NCBI RefSeq assembly: GCF_008364795.1
Contig: NZ_VTTM01000001.1
Location: forward strand, 1,054,001 to 1,118,000
DNA: 64,000 bases
Origin: Azospirillum oryzae
GTDB taxonomy: Bacteria; Pseudomonadota; Alphaproteobacteria; Azospirillales; Azospirillaceae
Reading direction: 5' to 3'
Below the pieces are notes generated by a model. The model was not told the origin of the DNA, searched no databases, and saw only the letters and a list, made by a program, of their open reading frames with translations. The position numbers and the translations under genes are program-made. This document shows, one piece after another, positions 30,638 through 39,992 of the stretch; the stretch's first letter is position 1; every line of letters starts with the position of its first letter.

Positions 30638-31619
30638 CTGGGCTTCCTTTCTGCAACAGATGCGTCAGCAGCGTGGAGAGCGCCCGCTCGTCGGCCCAGC
30701 GCACCGACACCGGCAGGACGGCGACCATCGCCCGCAGGTTCTGCGGCAGGCGCACGGCATCCTTGGCGGTGGTGACGGGCAAGGCGCCCAGCGCCGCGGC
30801 GCGGTCGATCAGGGCCGCCACCTCGGCCGGACGGTAGGGGTGGTGATCGGCGAAGGACACCCGCCCGACCACGCGGGCGCCGAGCGCCTCCAGCGTGGCG
30901 AAGAACTTCTCCGGCCGGCCGATGCCGGCGAAGGCCAGGACGTCGCGTCCGGCCAGCCGGGCGGCGGCTGCGGGTTCGGGCTCCAGCCGCGCCGCCAGCA
31001 CCGGCCGCCCGCCGGCCAGCGCCGCCAGACCGTGGCGGTCCTCGCCCAGGATCACCAGCGCGTCGGCGCGGGCGAGGCCGTCGGCCACCCGCTCGCGCAG
31101 CGGACCGGCCGGCACCAGGCGGCCGTTGCCGAAACCGACCGCGCCGTCGGCGACGATCAGAGCCAGATCCTTATGCAGGGCCGGGTTCTGGAACCCGTCA
31201 TCCATGACGATGGCCCCGGCCCCGGCGGCCACCGCGCGCTCGGCGCCCGCCAGCCGGTCGTGCGCCACCCAGCAGGGAGCCGCCCCCGCCAGCAGCAGAG
31301 CCTCGTCGCCGACATCGGCGGCACCGTGGCGGCCGGGGTCGACCGCCAGCGGACCGGCCTCCCGACCGCCATGGCCGCGGGTCAGCGCATGGACGGCGAT
31401 CCCGCGGGCCTGCAGCGCCGCGATCAGCGCCAGCCCGACCGGCGTCTTGCCCGCGCCGCCCGCCACCAGATTGCCGACACAGGCCACCGGAACGCCGACC
31501 CGGCGCGGAACCGTTCCGGCGATGCGCCGCCGCCCAGCCAGCCCATAGAGCGCCCCCAGCGGCGCCAGCAGGGTGGAGGCAAGGCCGGGCGGCCGATACC
31601 AGAAGGCAGGGGTCTTCAC
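30621..31619 (-). CDS. lpxK: Tetraacyldisaccharide 4'-kinase LpxK
   Basis: Phosphorylates the 4' position of the lipid A disaccharide; 332 residues. The N-terminus carries a membrane-binding helix and the Walker A loop GNLVAGGAGKTPVGLAL. MDDGFQNPALHKDLALIV and SFADHHPY are family signatures. The start is a GTG at 31619, just after waaA (14 bp); GGAG is close to it, so the start is fairly good. It overlaps lpxL. Confidence 0.95.
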   Translation of the reverse strand: MKTPAFWYRPPGLASTLLAPLGALYGLAGRRRIAGTVPRRVGVPVACVGNLVAGGAGKTPVGLALIAALQARGIAVHALTRGHGGREAGPLAVDPGRHGAADVGDEALLLAGAAPCWVAHDRLAGAERAVAAGAGAIVMDDGFQNPALHKDLALIVADGAVGFGNGRLVPAGPLRERVADGLARADALVILGEDRHGLAALAGGRPVLAARLEPEPAAAARLAGRDVLAFAGIGRPEKFFATLEALGARVVGRVSFADHHPYRPAEVAALIDRAAALGALPVTTAKDAVRLPQNLRAMVAVLPVSVRWADERALSTLLTHLLQKGSPDGQAA

Positions 31620-31633
31620 GGCTCCGCGTCCCC

Positions 31634-32920
31634 TCAGGCGGCGGTTCGGATGCCGGCGGCGCCCAACACCGGGGACAGCGCCCCCAACGCCCGGTCGATG
31701 ATCCGCCGGTTGTCCGCCGTCACCCGCGCTGCCCCCGCGACGATGCGTTCGCGCGCCCGGTCGTCGGTCAGCAGCCGCCGGGCCTCGCGGGTCAGCGCAT
31801 CGCCGTCCGCGACCGGCAGGGCGCCGCCGGCGGCCTCCAGCATGTGGGTGATCTCGCCGAAATTGAACATGTGCGGGCCGTAGAGCACCGCGCAGCCCAA
31901 CTGCGCCGGCTCCACCGGGTTCTGCCCGCCATGGGGAATGAAGGAGCCGCCCATGCACACCACCGGCGCGGCACGGTAGAACAACCCCAGCTCGCCCATG
32001 GTGTCGGCGATGTAGACGGCATGCTCCGGTCCCGGCAGCCGATGCCCGGCCGTGCGCTGCAGAACCGTCAATCCGCGCGCCCGCATCAGCTCGGCGATGG
32101 CGTCACCGCGATGGGCATGGCGCGGCACGATGACGGTCAGCAGGCCGGGCAGAGCCGGCGCCAGCGCGGCATGGACCGCCGCGGCGATCTCGTCCTCCCC
32201 CGGGTGGGAGCTGGCGAGCAGCCAGACGGGGCGGCCGGCCAGGGATGCCCGCAGCGGCTCCATCACGTCGGACGCGGCGGGAGGCGGCTCGGCGGAGAAT
32301 TTCAGGTTGCCGACGCTGGCGACGCCGGAGGCCCCCAGCCGGCGCAGTCGCTCCGCATCGCCCTCCGTCTGTGCCAGCGTGACCTGGAAGGTGGACAGCA
32401 GGCCGCCGATCAGGCCGGGCGCGTTGCGCCACCGCGAGAAGCTGCGTTCGGACATGCGGGCGTTGACCAGCGCGGCCGGGATCGAGCGGGCACGGATGCC
32501 GGCCAGCAGGTTCGGCCAGATCTCCGATTCGGTCCACAGCACCGCGTCGGGCCGCCAATGGTCGAGGAAGCTGTCGACCGCACCCGGCAGATCGACCGGC
32601 ACATATTGATGGATGGCGCGCTCCGGCAGCCGCCGCCCCATCAGCTCGGCCGAGGTGACGGTGCCCGTGGTCATCAGCACGGTCAGGTCGGGCGCGCTGT
32701 CCAGCAGCCGGCCGACCAGCACCAGGACCGAATTCGCCTCCCCCACGCTGGCCGCGTGAATCCAGGCCAGAGGACCGGCCGGCCGGGCGCGCGAGGCCAT
32801 GCCGAACCGCTCCGCCTGACGGGCGGGGTCCTCCTTGCCGGCAGCGCGGCGGCGGTCGAGATAGAGGCGCACCGCCGGCCCGGCGACGGTCGTCAGGCCA
32901 CGGTAGAGGGATTGCAGCAT
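31634..32920 (-). CDS. waaA: 3-deoxy-D-manno-octulosonic acid transferase WaaA (KdtA)
   Basis: Adds Kdo to lipid A at the inner membrane; 428 residues, normal length. Seen: an N-terminal hydrophobic stretch, WIHAASVGEANSVLVLVGRL, VLWTESEIWPNLL, LLASSHPGEDEI and the GT-B C-terminal region CMGGSFIPHGGQNPVEPAQLG. I chose the ATG at 32920 (MLQSLYRGLTTVAG), as homologues begin there; upstream codons look non-coding. First gene of waaA-lpxK-lpxL. Confidence 0.95.
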   Translation of the reverse strand: MLQSLYRGLTTVAGPAVRLYLDRRRAAGKEDPARQAERFGMASRARPAGPLAWIHAASVGEANSVLVLVGRLLDSAPDLTVLMTTGTVTSAELMGRRLPERAIHQYVPVDLPGAVDSFLDHWRPDAVLWTESEIWPNLLAGIRARSIPAALVNARMSERSFSRWRNAPGLIGGLLSTFQVTLAQTEGDAERLRRLGASGVASVGNLKFSAEPPPAASDVMEPLRASLAGRPVWLLASSHPGEDEIAAAVHAALAPALPGLLTVIVPRHAHRGDAIAELMRARGLTVLQRTAGHRLPGPEHAVYIADTMGELGLFYRAAPVVCMGGSFIPHGGQNPVEPAQLGCAVLYGPHMFNFGEITHMLEAAGGALPVADGDALTREARRLLTDDRARERIVAGAARVTADNRRIIDRALGALSPVLGAAGIRTAA

Positions 32921-33058
32921 CGAGGCCCAAAACAGGAGACGTACGACAACGGGCGCGTTGCCGGTCCCCCTGATACGGAACACCGGCGACGCGCCCGGCG
33001 GCACCTTAGCACGCGGCAACCATTCCGTAACAGGGGCCGGTGGAACCCGCGTCCCTCC

Positions 33059-33682
33059 TTACCGCTCCGCCAGCGCCAGCTTGGCGCCCAGCGCCGCGAA
33101 GGCGGCGGCGAAGCTGCGGCGCATCCAGGCCATCACCCGCGGGCGGGAGACCACCTGATCGCGCACCGCGGCGGCGAACAGGCCGTAGACGACGAAGACC
33201 GCGAAGGTCAGCGCCATGAACACGCCGCTGAGTTCCAGCATGCGGGCGAGCGGCTGCGGGTCGGCGTCGTTGACGAACTGAGGCAGGAAGGCCAGGAAGA
33301 AGATCGACAGCTTCGGGTTCAGCACGTTGACCAGCACCGCCCGCAGGATCATCCGCCCGGCTGAACGCTTCGTCCTGTCCGCCGTCTCGTCCGTCTCGAC
33401 GCTCAGCGCCCCCTGCTCCTTCAGCGTCGCCCAGGCCATGTAGAGCAGATAGAGCACGCCCAGGATCTTCAGCCCCTGGAACGCCACCGCGCTGGTGTGC
33501 AGCAGGGCGGCCAACCCCAGCACCGCCGCCGCCATGTGCGGCACGATCCCCAGCGTGCAGCCGAAGGCCGTCACCGCGCTGGCCCGCGCGCCATGCGACA
33601 ACCCCGCCGCCAGCGTGAGCAGCACCCCGGTTCCGGGCGAGGCGACGACGATCAGGGAGGTGATGAGGAATTCGGGGGTCAT
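33059..33682 (-). CDS. LysE family exporter
   Basis: Second LysE/RhtB-type exporter, 207 residues and about six helices. Signature segments are VVASPGTGVLLTLAAGLSHG and LVNVLNPKLSIFFLAFLPQF. A charged loop (SVETDETADRTKRSAG) separates the halves. GAGGT precedes the ATG at 33682. It is the same family as 29043-29705 but only moderately similar. Substrate unknown. It stands between the lipid A genes and the glycosyltransferase. Confidence 0.92.
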   Translation of the reverse strand: MTPEFLITSLIVVASPGTGVLLTLAAGLSHGARASAVTAFGCTLGIVPHMAAAVLGLAALLHTSAVAFQGLKILGVLYLLYMAWATLKEQGALSVETDETADRTKRSAGRMILRAVLVNVLNPKLSIFFLAFLPQFVNDADPQPLARMLELSGVFMALTFAVFVVYGLFAAAVRDQVVSRPRVMAWMRRSFAAAFAALGAKLALAER

Positions 33683-33767
33683 GGTCGGGAACCTCGCGTC
33701 GGAGTGGCGATCCGGCGAAATGGAACCATGGCACCCGTCCTTCGCCAAGCGGATTGCTGTCACCCCT

Positions 33768-34766
33768 TCACGTAAACGGCCGTAGGTTCGACAAAAACTG
33801 TTCGGCCGACCGGCGCCAGGAATAGCCCAGCGCATAGTCCCGGCAGGTCTGCGCCGGGATCGCCAGCGCGCCTTCCACCGCCCGCTTCAGATCCTCGTCC
33901 AGGCAGCCGGCACCGGAGCCGTCGACCACGTCCAGCGGTCCCGGCACCGGATAGGCCGCCACCGGCACGCCGGACGCCAGCGCCTCCAGCAGGACCAACC
34001 CGAAGGTGTCTGTGCGCGACGGGAATACGAAGACGTCGGCCGCCGCGTAATGCTTCGCCAGATCCTCGCCATGCTTGGCGCCGACCCAGTGGACGCCGGG
34101 GTATTTGCGCTGCAACTCCTCCCGCGCCGGGCCGTCGCCGACCACCACCTTGGTGCCGGGCAGGTCGAGGCGCAGGAAATCCTCCAGGTTCTTTTCCACC
34201 GCGACGCGGCCGACATACATCGACACCGGGCGCGGCAGATCGAGGAAGCCCTTGTCGCGGGGCCGGAACAGCTCGGTATCGACGCCGCGGGTCCAGCGGC
34301 GGATGTTGGCGAAGCCGCGGTGCGTCAACGCGTCCTCGATGGTCTGGGTTGCCACCATCACCGCCGAGGACGGCTTGTGGAACCGGCGGACCACCGCATA
34401 GGACAAGGCCAGCGGGATCGGCGCGCGGTCGCGCACATATTCGGGAAAGCGCGTGTGGTAGGCGGTGGTGAAGGGCTTGCCATGCTTCAGGCAATAGGAT
34501 CGCGCGGCGAATCCCAGCGGCCCTTCGGTGGCGATGTGGATGCAGTCGGGCCGCATGCCCTCGATCATCGCCCACAGCCGCCGCTTCGCCCCTAGCGCCA
34601 GCCGGATTTCCGGGTATGTCGGCATCGGCAGGGTGCGGAAGCGGTCGGGGCCGATCACCTCGACGCTGTGCCCCATCGCCTCCAGCTCATCGCGCACGGT
34701 GCCGATGGTGCGCACGACGCCGTTCACCTGCGGGTGCCAGGCGTCGCTGACGATCAGGATGTTCAC
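33768..34766 (-). CDS. Glycosyltransferase family 4 (GT-B fold)
   Basis: Predicted glycosyltransferase of 332 residues with a retaining GT4 layout. The N-terminal acceptor domain begins NILIVSDAWHPQVNGVVRT, and RWTRGVDTELFRP and SMYVGRVAVEKNLEDFL lead into the donor domain. The ExxxxxxxE-type motif lies in SRTDTFGLVLLEALASGVPVAAY. It starts at a GTG (34766) with GGGAAG upstream and overlaps the phosphoesterase gene by 4 bp. With that gene and the divergent diacylglycerol kinase it suggests glycolipid synthesis. Sugar and acceptor are unknown. Confidence 0.9.
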   Translation of the reverse strand: MNILIVSDAWHPQVNGVVRTIGTVRDELEAMGHSVEVIGPDRFRTLPMPTYPEIRLALGAKRRLWAMIEGMRPDCIHIATEGPLGFAARSYCLKHGKPFTTAYHTRFPEYVRDRAPIPLALSYAVVRRFHKPSSAVMVATQTIEDALTHRGFANIRRWTRGVDTELFRPRDKGFLDLPRPVSMYVGRVAVEKNLEDFLRLDLPGTKVVVGDGPAREELQRKYPGVHWVGAKHGEDLAKHYAAADVFVFPSRTDTFGLVLLEALASGVPVAAYPVPGPLDVVDGSGAGCLDEDLKRAVEGALAIPAQTCRDYALGYSWRRSAEQFLSNLRPFT

Positions 34767-35605
34767 GCCGCTTCCCGTTCCTTCGCCGTGACCTTGCCCG
34801 CACTGGGACCAGGGGCCGGCAGCCGCTGCGCCATGACCTCCGTCCAGTGGATGATCTCCAGCGCGCCGCTGTCGTGCTCGACCAAGGCGGTACAGGACTC
34901 GACCCAATCGCCGTCGTTGCAATAGAGGATTCCTTCGATATCGCGCATCTCGGCGGTGTGGATGTGGCCGCAGACGACCCCGTCGACCTTGCGGCGGCGG
35001 GCTTCCTCGCCCAGGGCCTCTTCGTATTTGCCGATGAACTCGACCGCGGTCTTGGCCTTGTGCTTCAGATAGGCCGACAGCGACCAGTAGCTGAAGCCCA
35101 GCTTGCGCCGGACCCAGTTGAACAGCGTGTTGACGTGCAGCAGCGTGACATAGGCGTGGTCGCCCAGCAGGGCCAGCCACTTGGCGTAGCGCACCACCGC
35201 GTCGAACTTGTCGCCGTGGGTGATCAGCAGGCGCCGGCCGTCGGCGGTGGTGTGGACCCATTCGTCCACCACATGCACCCCGCCGAACTGCAGCCCGACA
35301 TAATCGCGCGCCGCCTCGTCATGGTTGCCGGGGATGTAATAGACCTCCACACCCTTGCGGGCGCGGCGCATGATCTTCTGCACCACGTCATTGTGCGCCT
35401 GCGGCCAGTACCAGCTTTTCTTCAGCCGCCAGCCGTCGACGATGTCGCCGACCAGGAACAGGTGATCCGATTCGGTGTGTTTCAGGAAATCGAGAAGCAG
35501 CTCCGCCTGACAGCCGCGCGTTCCAAGATGAACGTCGGATATCCAAATGCTGCGGTAGCGCTTGACCGCTGGGACGGCGTCCATCTTCCGCTCCGTCGTC
35601 GCCAT
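34763..35605 (-). CDS. LpxH-like metallophosphoesterase (UDP-2,3-diacylglucosamine diphosphatase family)
   Basis: Calcineurin-like phosphoesterase of 280 residues. The metal ligands are in WISDVHLGTRG (D-x-H), FLVGDIVDGW (GD-x-x-D), YIPGNHDEAAR (GNHD), LITHGDKFD and VCGHIHTAEM (GH-x-H). The family includes LpxH, which cleaves UDP-diacylglucosamine, but many alphaproteobacteria use LpxI for that step. The real substrate could thus be another lipid pyrophosphate. It is translationally coupled to a GT4 gene. Confidence 0.88.
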   Translation of the reverse strand: MATTERKMDAVPAVKRYRSIWISDVHLGTRGCQAELLLDFLKHTESDHLFLVGDIVDGWRLKKSWYWPQAHNDVVQKIMRRARKGVEVYYIPGNHDEAARDYVGLQFGGVHVVDEWVHTTADGRRLLITHGDKFDAVVRYAKWLALLGDHAYVTLLHVNTLFNWVRRKLGFSYWSLSAYLKHKAKTAVEFIGKYEEALGEEARRRKVDGVVCGHIHTAEMRDIEGILYCNDGDWVESCTALVEHDSGALEIIHWTEVMAQRLPAPGPSAGKVTAKEREAA

Positions 35606-35804
35606 GGCCGGTGGCCATCAAGACAACTGCCGTATAAAGGAAAGCGGCATACCTTGACAATGATTTGGAACACCCGCACCTATTCGTCACGGATATTTTG
35701 CCTACCGTCATCATTCTTCATTTTTATTGAAACGGAACCGCCGTTAATTCTTCACGGTTCTGCAACAGAAGGCGCCTCACGCGCCGGTCAGGGAGAGCGA
35801 ATCG

Positions 35805-36788
35805 GTGCGCGACACGGTGCTGATGGACGAGAGCCCGGCGGCTGGCGCCGGCGATGGCGAGGGCGCGGCGATCGAGGTGCGACGGCTGCTGGTGATCCAC
35901 AACCCGACGGCCGGCGGGCGGCGGGCGCGGCGGCTGTGCGCGGTGGTCTCCCGGCTGGAGGCGCGCGGGGTGAGCGTCGCCGTCAGGCCGACGGGCAAGC
36001 GCGGCGATGCCGAGGCCTTCGCCCGCGAGGCCGATCCCGCCGACATCGATGCGGTGGTGGCGGCCGGCGGCGACGGCACCATCAACGAGGTCATCAACGG
36101 GCTGGCGGTCCATGCCGACGCGGGCCGGTCGCTCCCGCTCGGCATCGTGCCGATGGGCACCGCCAACGTGCTGGCCGCCGAGCTGGGCCTGACGATGGCC
36201 CCGGAGCGCATCGCCGCGGCGATCGCCGGCGGGCGGCGGACGATGATCTGGCCGGCGCTCGCGAACGGGAGGGTGTTCTCGTTGATGGCCGGGGTCGGGC
36301 TGGACGCGCGGGTGGTGGAGCGGGTCGACCCACGGGTGAAGCGGCTGATCGGCAAAGGCGCCTATGTGGCGGAAACGCTGGTGCAGCTGGCGACGCGGCC
36401 GGACCACCGCTATCGCGTGACGCTGGACGAGGGCGACGGCTGGGACGATCCGCAGGAGGTGGCCTCTGTGATCGTCGCCAAGGGGCATTTCTACGGCGGC
36501 CGGTTCATCTGCGCGCCGGATGCGCGGCTGACGGAACCGGAGCTGCATGTCTGCCTGTTCCCGCGCGGCGGGCGGCTGAACGCGCTGCGCTATGTCTGGG
36601 GCGTCACCGCCGGACGGCTGGCCCGCTTTCCGGAGTATCGCGTGGTGACGGCGAAGCGGGTGCGGATCGAAGGACCGGCGGGCGACGGGCTGTTCGCCGA
36701 CGCGGTGCAGGGCGACGGCGACGTGCTGGCGCGGCTGCCTGTCGAGATCACGCTGGCGGGGTGGCGGTTGCCGGTGCTGGCGGGATGA
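35805..36788 (+). CDS. Diacylglycerol kinase family lipid kinase
   Basis: DagK/YegS-type lipid kinase of 327 residues. The N-terminus of the fold reads IHNPTAGGRRARRL, the nucleotide loop is VVAAGGDGTINEVINGL, and LGIVPMGTANVLAAELGL follows. Start GTG at 35805 with GGGAG upstream; an ATG at 35823 is an alternative. It is divergent from the phosphoesterase-glycosyltransferase pair across a 199-bp AT-richer gap. The lipid substrate is not known. Confidence 0.92.
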   Translation: MRDTVLMDESPAAGAGDGEGAAIEVRRLLVIHNPTAGGRRARRLCAVVSRLEARGVSVAVRPTGKRGDAEAFAREADPADIDAVVAAGGDGTINEVINGLAVHADAGRSLPLGIVPMGTANVLAAELGLTMAPERIAAAIAGGRRTMIWPALANGRVFSLMAGVGLDARVVERVDPRVKRLIGKGAYVAETLVQLATRPDHRYRVTLDEGDGWDDPQEVASVIVAKGHFYGGRFICAPDARLTEPELHVCLFPRGGRLNALRYVWGVTAGRLARFPEYRVVTAKRVRIEGPAGDGLFADAVQGDGDVLARLPVEITLAGWRLPVLAG

Positions 36789-36795
36789 GAGCCAA

Positions 36796-37428
36796 TCACC
36801 GTGAGGGTGGCAGGCCCCTCGCCGCCCTCGCCTGCTCCTGCAACGCGACGTAATGGTGCCAGACCAGCCGCGCCGCCAGCGAGCGGTGGGGCCGCCACGG
36901 CTCCGCCACCTCGATCAGCTGCTTCGCCGTCGGCTTGTCGGCCCAGCCCTTCAGCCGCTGAACGCCAAGCTGGATCGCCAGATCGCCGATCGGCCAGATG
37001 TCCGGCCGGTCGAGCGTGGTCATCAGATAGACCTCGGCACTCCAGCGGCCGATGCCCTTCAGCGCGACGAGCTGGGCAATCGCCTCCTCGTCGGACAGGT
37101 CATGGATGATGTCGAAATCGAGCCGGCCGCTCGCCACCGCCTCGGCGAGGCCGCGGGCATAGCCGATCTTCTGGCGGGAGAAGCCGCAAGCGCGCAAGCT
37201 TTCGTCGTCCAGCGCCAGGATGGTGTCGGGCGTAACCACGCCGCCCAGCCGGTCCTGCAGCTTGGCCCACAAGGCCAGCGCCACCTTGGTGGAGAGCTGC
37301 TGCTCCATCACCATGCGCAGCAGGCCGACGAAGCCGGTCGGACGGGTGAAATCGCGGATCACCGGGCCGCCGACGCGCAGGCATTCGGCAAAGATGGGGT
37401 CGAGCGCAGCCAGATGTTCAACGCTCAT
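36796..37428 (-). CDS. DNA-3-methyladenine glycosylase II family (AlkA-like)
   Basis: Base-excision repair glycosylase of 210 residues, shorter than E. coli AlkA because the N-terminal domain is missing. The helix-hairpin-helix is LVALKGIGRWSAEVYLM, and the catalytic Asp follows in DIWPIGDLAIQ. It removes alkylated purines. It is 48 bp downstream of purS on the same strand, perhaps by read-through. It converges on the lipid kinase gene. Confidence 0.94.
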   Translation of the reverse strand: MSVEHLAALDPIFAECLRVGGPVIRDFTRPTGFVGLLRMVMEQQLSTKVALALWAKLQDRLGGVVTPDTILALDDESLRACGFSRQKIGYARGLAEAVASGRLDFDIIHDLSDEEAIAQLVALKGIGRWSAEVYLMTTLDRPDIWPIGDLAIQLGVQRLKGWADKPTAKQLIEVAEPWRPHRSLAARLVWHHYVALQEQARAARGLPPSR

Positions 37429-37476
37429 CGGCCGCGCTCCACTCCAAAAAAACGCTCAATCAAGGCTGCCGGTGGA

Positions 37477-37719
37477 TCAGGCCACCAGCTCGATGGCGTA
37501 GTCCTCGATCACGGTGTTGGCGAGCAGCTTGCTGCACATCGCCTCGACCTCCTTGCGGGCGGTCGCCTCGTCGGTGCTCTTGAGCTGCAGCTCGATCACC
37601 TTGCCGGCGCGGACGTCCTCGACGCCGTCGAAGCCCAGCGTGTGCAGCGCGTGCGCGATGGCCTTGCCCTGGGGGTCGAGAACGCCGCGCTTGAGGGTGA
37701 CGTGAACCTTGGCCTTCAT
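37477..37719 (-). CDS. purS: Phosphoribosylformylglycinamidine synthase subunit PurS
   Basis: Small subunit of the three-part FGAM synthase (PurS-PurQ-PurL); 80 residues. VHVTLKRGVLDPQGKAIAHAL and VRAGKVIELQL are typical PurS segments. It lies 55 bp after purC. Usually purQ and purL follow, but here an alkA-like gene does, so the large subunits must be elsewhere. Confidence 0.96.
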   Translation of the reverse strand: MKAKVHVTLKRGVLDPQGKAIAHALHTLGFDGVEDVRAGKVIELQLKSTDEATARKEVEAMCSKLLANTVIEDYAIELVA

Positions 37720-37774
37720 CGGATGTCCGCTCGCTTTACGGTGTTGGGTGGAGGGGGTGGTTGCTGTAGGGGGG

Positions 37775-38539
37775 TCACTGGATGGTCTTGGGACCCTTGA
37801 CGTCGCTCGGCCCGCCTTCCGGCAGGATGCCGAGGCGCCGCGCGACCTCCTGATAGGCCTCCTCGACACGGCCCAGATCCTGACGGAACCGGTCCTTGTC
37901 GAGCTTCTCGTTGGTCTTGACGTCCCACAGGCGGCAATTGTCGGGGCTGATCTCGTCCGCCAGGACGATCCGCATCTCCTCGTTCTCCCACAGCCGGCCG
38001 AATTCCAGCTTGAAATCCACCAGCTTGAGCCCGATGCCGAGGAAGAGGCCGGACAGATAGTCATTCACGCGGAGCGACAGCGCGACCATGTCGTCGAGAT
38101 CCTGCGGAGCCGCCCAGCCGAAGGCGGTGATGTGCTCCTCCGAGACCATCGGGTCGTTCAGCTCGTCCGACTTGTAGTAATACTCGATGATCGACCGCGG
38201 CAGCGGCGTGCCTTCGGGAATGCCGAAGCGGCGCGACAGGCTGCCGGCGGCGACATTGCGGACGACGACCTCGATCGGGATGATCTCGACCTCGCGCACA
38301 AGCTGCTCGCGCATGTTCAGGCGGCGCATGAAGTGCGTGGGCACGCCGATCTCGGACAGCCGGCTCATCAGATACTCGGAGATGCGGTTGTTCAGCACCC
38401 CCTTGCCGGTGATGACGCCCTTCTTCTGGTTGTTGAAGGCGGTGGCGTCGTCCTTGAAGTACTGCACCAGGGTGCCCGGCTCCGGCCCTTCGAAGAGTAC
38501 CTTGGCCTTGCCTTCGTAGATGCGCCGGCGTCGTGTCAT
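37775..38539 (-). CDS. purC: SAICAR synthetase PurC
   Basis: Joins CAIR and aspartate with ATP in purine synthesis; 254 residues. Seen: [51 protein letters not shown] and [12 protein letters not shown], all conserved. I chose the ATG at 38539; an in-frame TTG at 38554 is weaker. Followed by purS. Confidence 0.97.
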   Translation of the reverse strand: MTRRRRIYEGKAKVLFEGPEPGTLVQYFKDDATAFNNQKKGVITGKGVLNNRISEYLMSRLSEIGVPTHFMRRLNMREQLVREVEIIPIEVVVRNVAAGSLSRRFGIPEGTPLPRSIIEYYYKSDELNDPMVSEEHITAFGWAAPQDLDDMVALSLRVNDYLSGLFLGIGLKLVDFKLEFGRLWENEEMRIVLADEISPDNCRLWDVKTNEKLDKDRFRQDLGRVEEAYQEVARRLGILPEGGPSDVKGPKTIQ

Positions 38540-38672
38540 CGCATGATCGTCCAAATACGTAAGGACCGGTCAAGCGAGCTTGCCGGCCCAGGAATGTGCC
38601 AGAGTGATATAGCAAGCCGGGTGCACGAACACAACGACGGGGGCGGGAGGGCAGGATTGTGCGGTCGCCTCC

Positions 38673-39446
38673 TCACAGCTCCACCGGCGCATAGTCCACC
38701 GCATGCGGGCGGCCGGGGGCGAAGTGCCAGATCGGGTTCAGGTCGGGCCTTTCCACCCGCGGCACCGCCAGCAGGGAACTGGACGAGGTGCCGAAGCCGC
38801 TCGGCAGCAGGAAGTCCATGGCGCCGCGCTCGTCCGGCGTGCCCTCCCAGATGCGGCTGCCCATCAACTCCGGCCAGCCGCCCCAGGCGAAGGACTCCGC
38901 GTCGGGGGTGTCGGTTGTCGGAGGCACCGCATGCTCGAACAGCGGGCGGTAGAAGGCGGTGCGCGGGTCCTGCGGGTCGTCCAGTTCGAAGGCGGTCAGC
39001 ATGTGGACGCCGGCGGGGATCGACGACACCTCCGGCCGGTGGCGCGGGTTGGCGCCGCGGTGGACGACCAGATAGGCGTCGCGGTTGTCGGCGATCACCA
39101 GATTGAATGGGCGATAGGCACGGATGTCGAGATCGGCGAAGCTGCGCGCGGCATCGGCGGCGTCGGCATGGTCCAGCGCGTCCAGCACCAGTTCGCCGCG
39201 CGACCGCTTGCCGGCCTCCGGCCCCAGCGTGCCGAAGCGGTTGAGGATGACCGCCACCACACCCTCGTCGTTCAGACCCATCCAGGAGCCGCCGGCCAGC
39301 TCGTCCAGTCCGGCGACCACATTCGGCCGGTCGGGCCAATGGCGGGCGGGCGGAAGCCAGGGGCGTCCCGTCATCTCGTCACGGTTTCCGGCGACGACCA
39401 GCGGCCAGGTTGCGTCGGGTCGCCGCAGGAGGATCACGCTGCACAT
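38673..39446 (-). CDS. NRDE family protein (TANGO2-like, Ntn-hydrolase fold)
   Basis: The name-giving motif NRDE is present in LVVAGNRDEMTGRP near residue 20, right after the catalytic-type N-terminal MCSVILL (Cys2). GGSWMGLNDEGVVAVILNRF is also conserved. 257 residues, soluble. The family resembles N-terminal nucleophile hydrolases, and animal TANGO2 has been linked to heme or lipid handling. The bacterial substrate is unknown. Confidence 0.92.
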   Translation of the reverse strand: MCSVILLRRPDATWPLVVAGNRDEMTGRPWLPPARHWPDRPNVVAGLDELAGGSWMGLNDEGVVAVILNRFGTLGPEAGKRSRGELVLDALDHADAADAARSFADLDIRAYRPFNLVIADNRDAYLVVHRGANPRHRPEVSSIPAGVHMLTAFELDDPQDPRTAFYRPLFEHAVPPTTDTPDAESFAWGGWPELMGSRIWEGTPDERGAMDFLLPSGFGTSSSSLLAVPRVERPDLNPIWHFAPGRPHAVDYAPVEL

Positions 39447-39606
39447 GCGATGCCTTGTCTTTTGTGGTGCCCAAGGGTATCCCGCCGCCCGAGGAAACTC
39501 TGCAGAATATCCGCGGCTGCGATGCGGCGGGGCAGTGACGACAACCGCTTCCGGGCTATATAATCATTGTAAACGGGAGCGAAACCAATAAGGAGCCTGG
39601 GTCCCC

Positions 39607-39927
39607 ATGACGACCTTCGACGACCGCGAAAAGGCCTTCGAGAACAAGTTTCAGCACGACGAGGACCTGCTCTTCCGCATCCGCGCCCGGCGCGATCGGC
39701 TGGCCGGCGAGTGGGCCGCCGACCTGATGGGGCTGTCCGGAGCGGAGGCCGAGGCCTATGCCCGCCAGATCGTGGACACCGACATAGCCACCCTCGGACC
39801 GCACGACATCCGGGACAAGCTGTGCTCCGACCTGCACGCCCGCGGAGTCGACATCTCCGATCACCGGGTGGAAAAGCAGATGGCGCATTTCCTGGACGTC
39901 GCGCGCGAGCAGATCCATCGGGCCTGA
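39607..39927 (+). CDS. DUF1476 protein, F1-ATPase inhibitor zeta subunit
   Basis: Small helical protein of 106 residues that matches the alphaproteobacterial zeta inhibitor: N-terminal MTTFDDREKAFENKFQHDEDL, then FRIRARRDRLAGEWAADLMGL and a helical bundle. In Paracoccus and relatives the N-terminal helix blocks reverse rotation of F1-ATPase. AAGGAGCC precedes the ATG. It sits near purC, as is common in this class. Confidence 0.93.
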   Translation: MTTFDDREKAFENKFQHDEDLLFRIRARRDRLAGEWAADLMGLSGAEAEAYARQIVDTDIATLGPHDIRDKLCSDLHARGVDISDHRVEKQMAHFLDVAREQIHRA

Positions 39928-39992
39928 ATAGCAAGGCCGCCTTTGTCGCGGTCCTCGCGGACCCGCCGCCACACGCCGTTGCGGCGGGCCGC

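Noticed and set aside
34847-36853. 668-codon plus-strand frame over phosphoesterase and lipid kinase
   Set aside because: Antisense to one gene and out of frame with the other.
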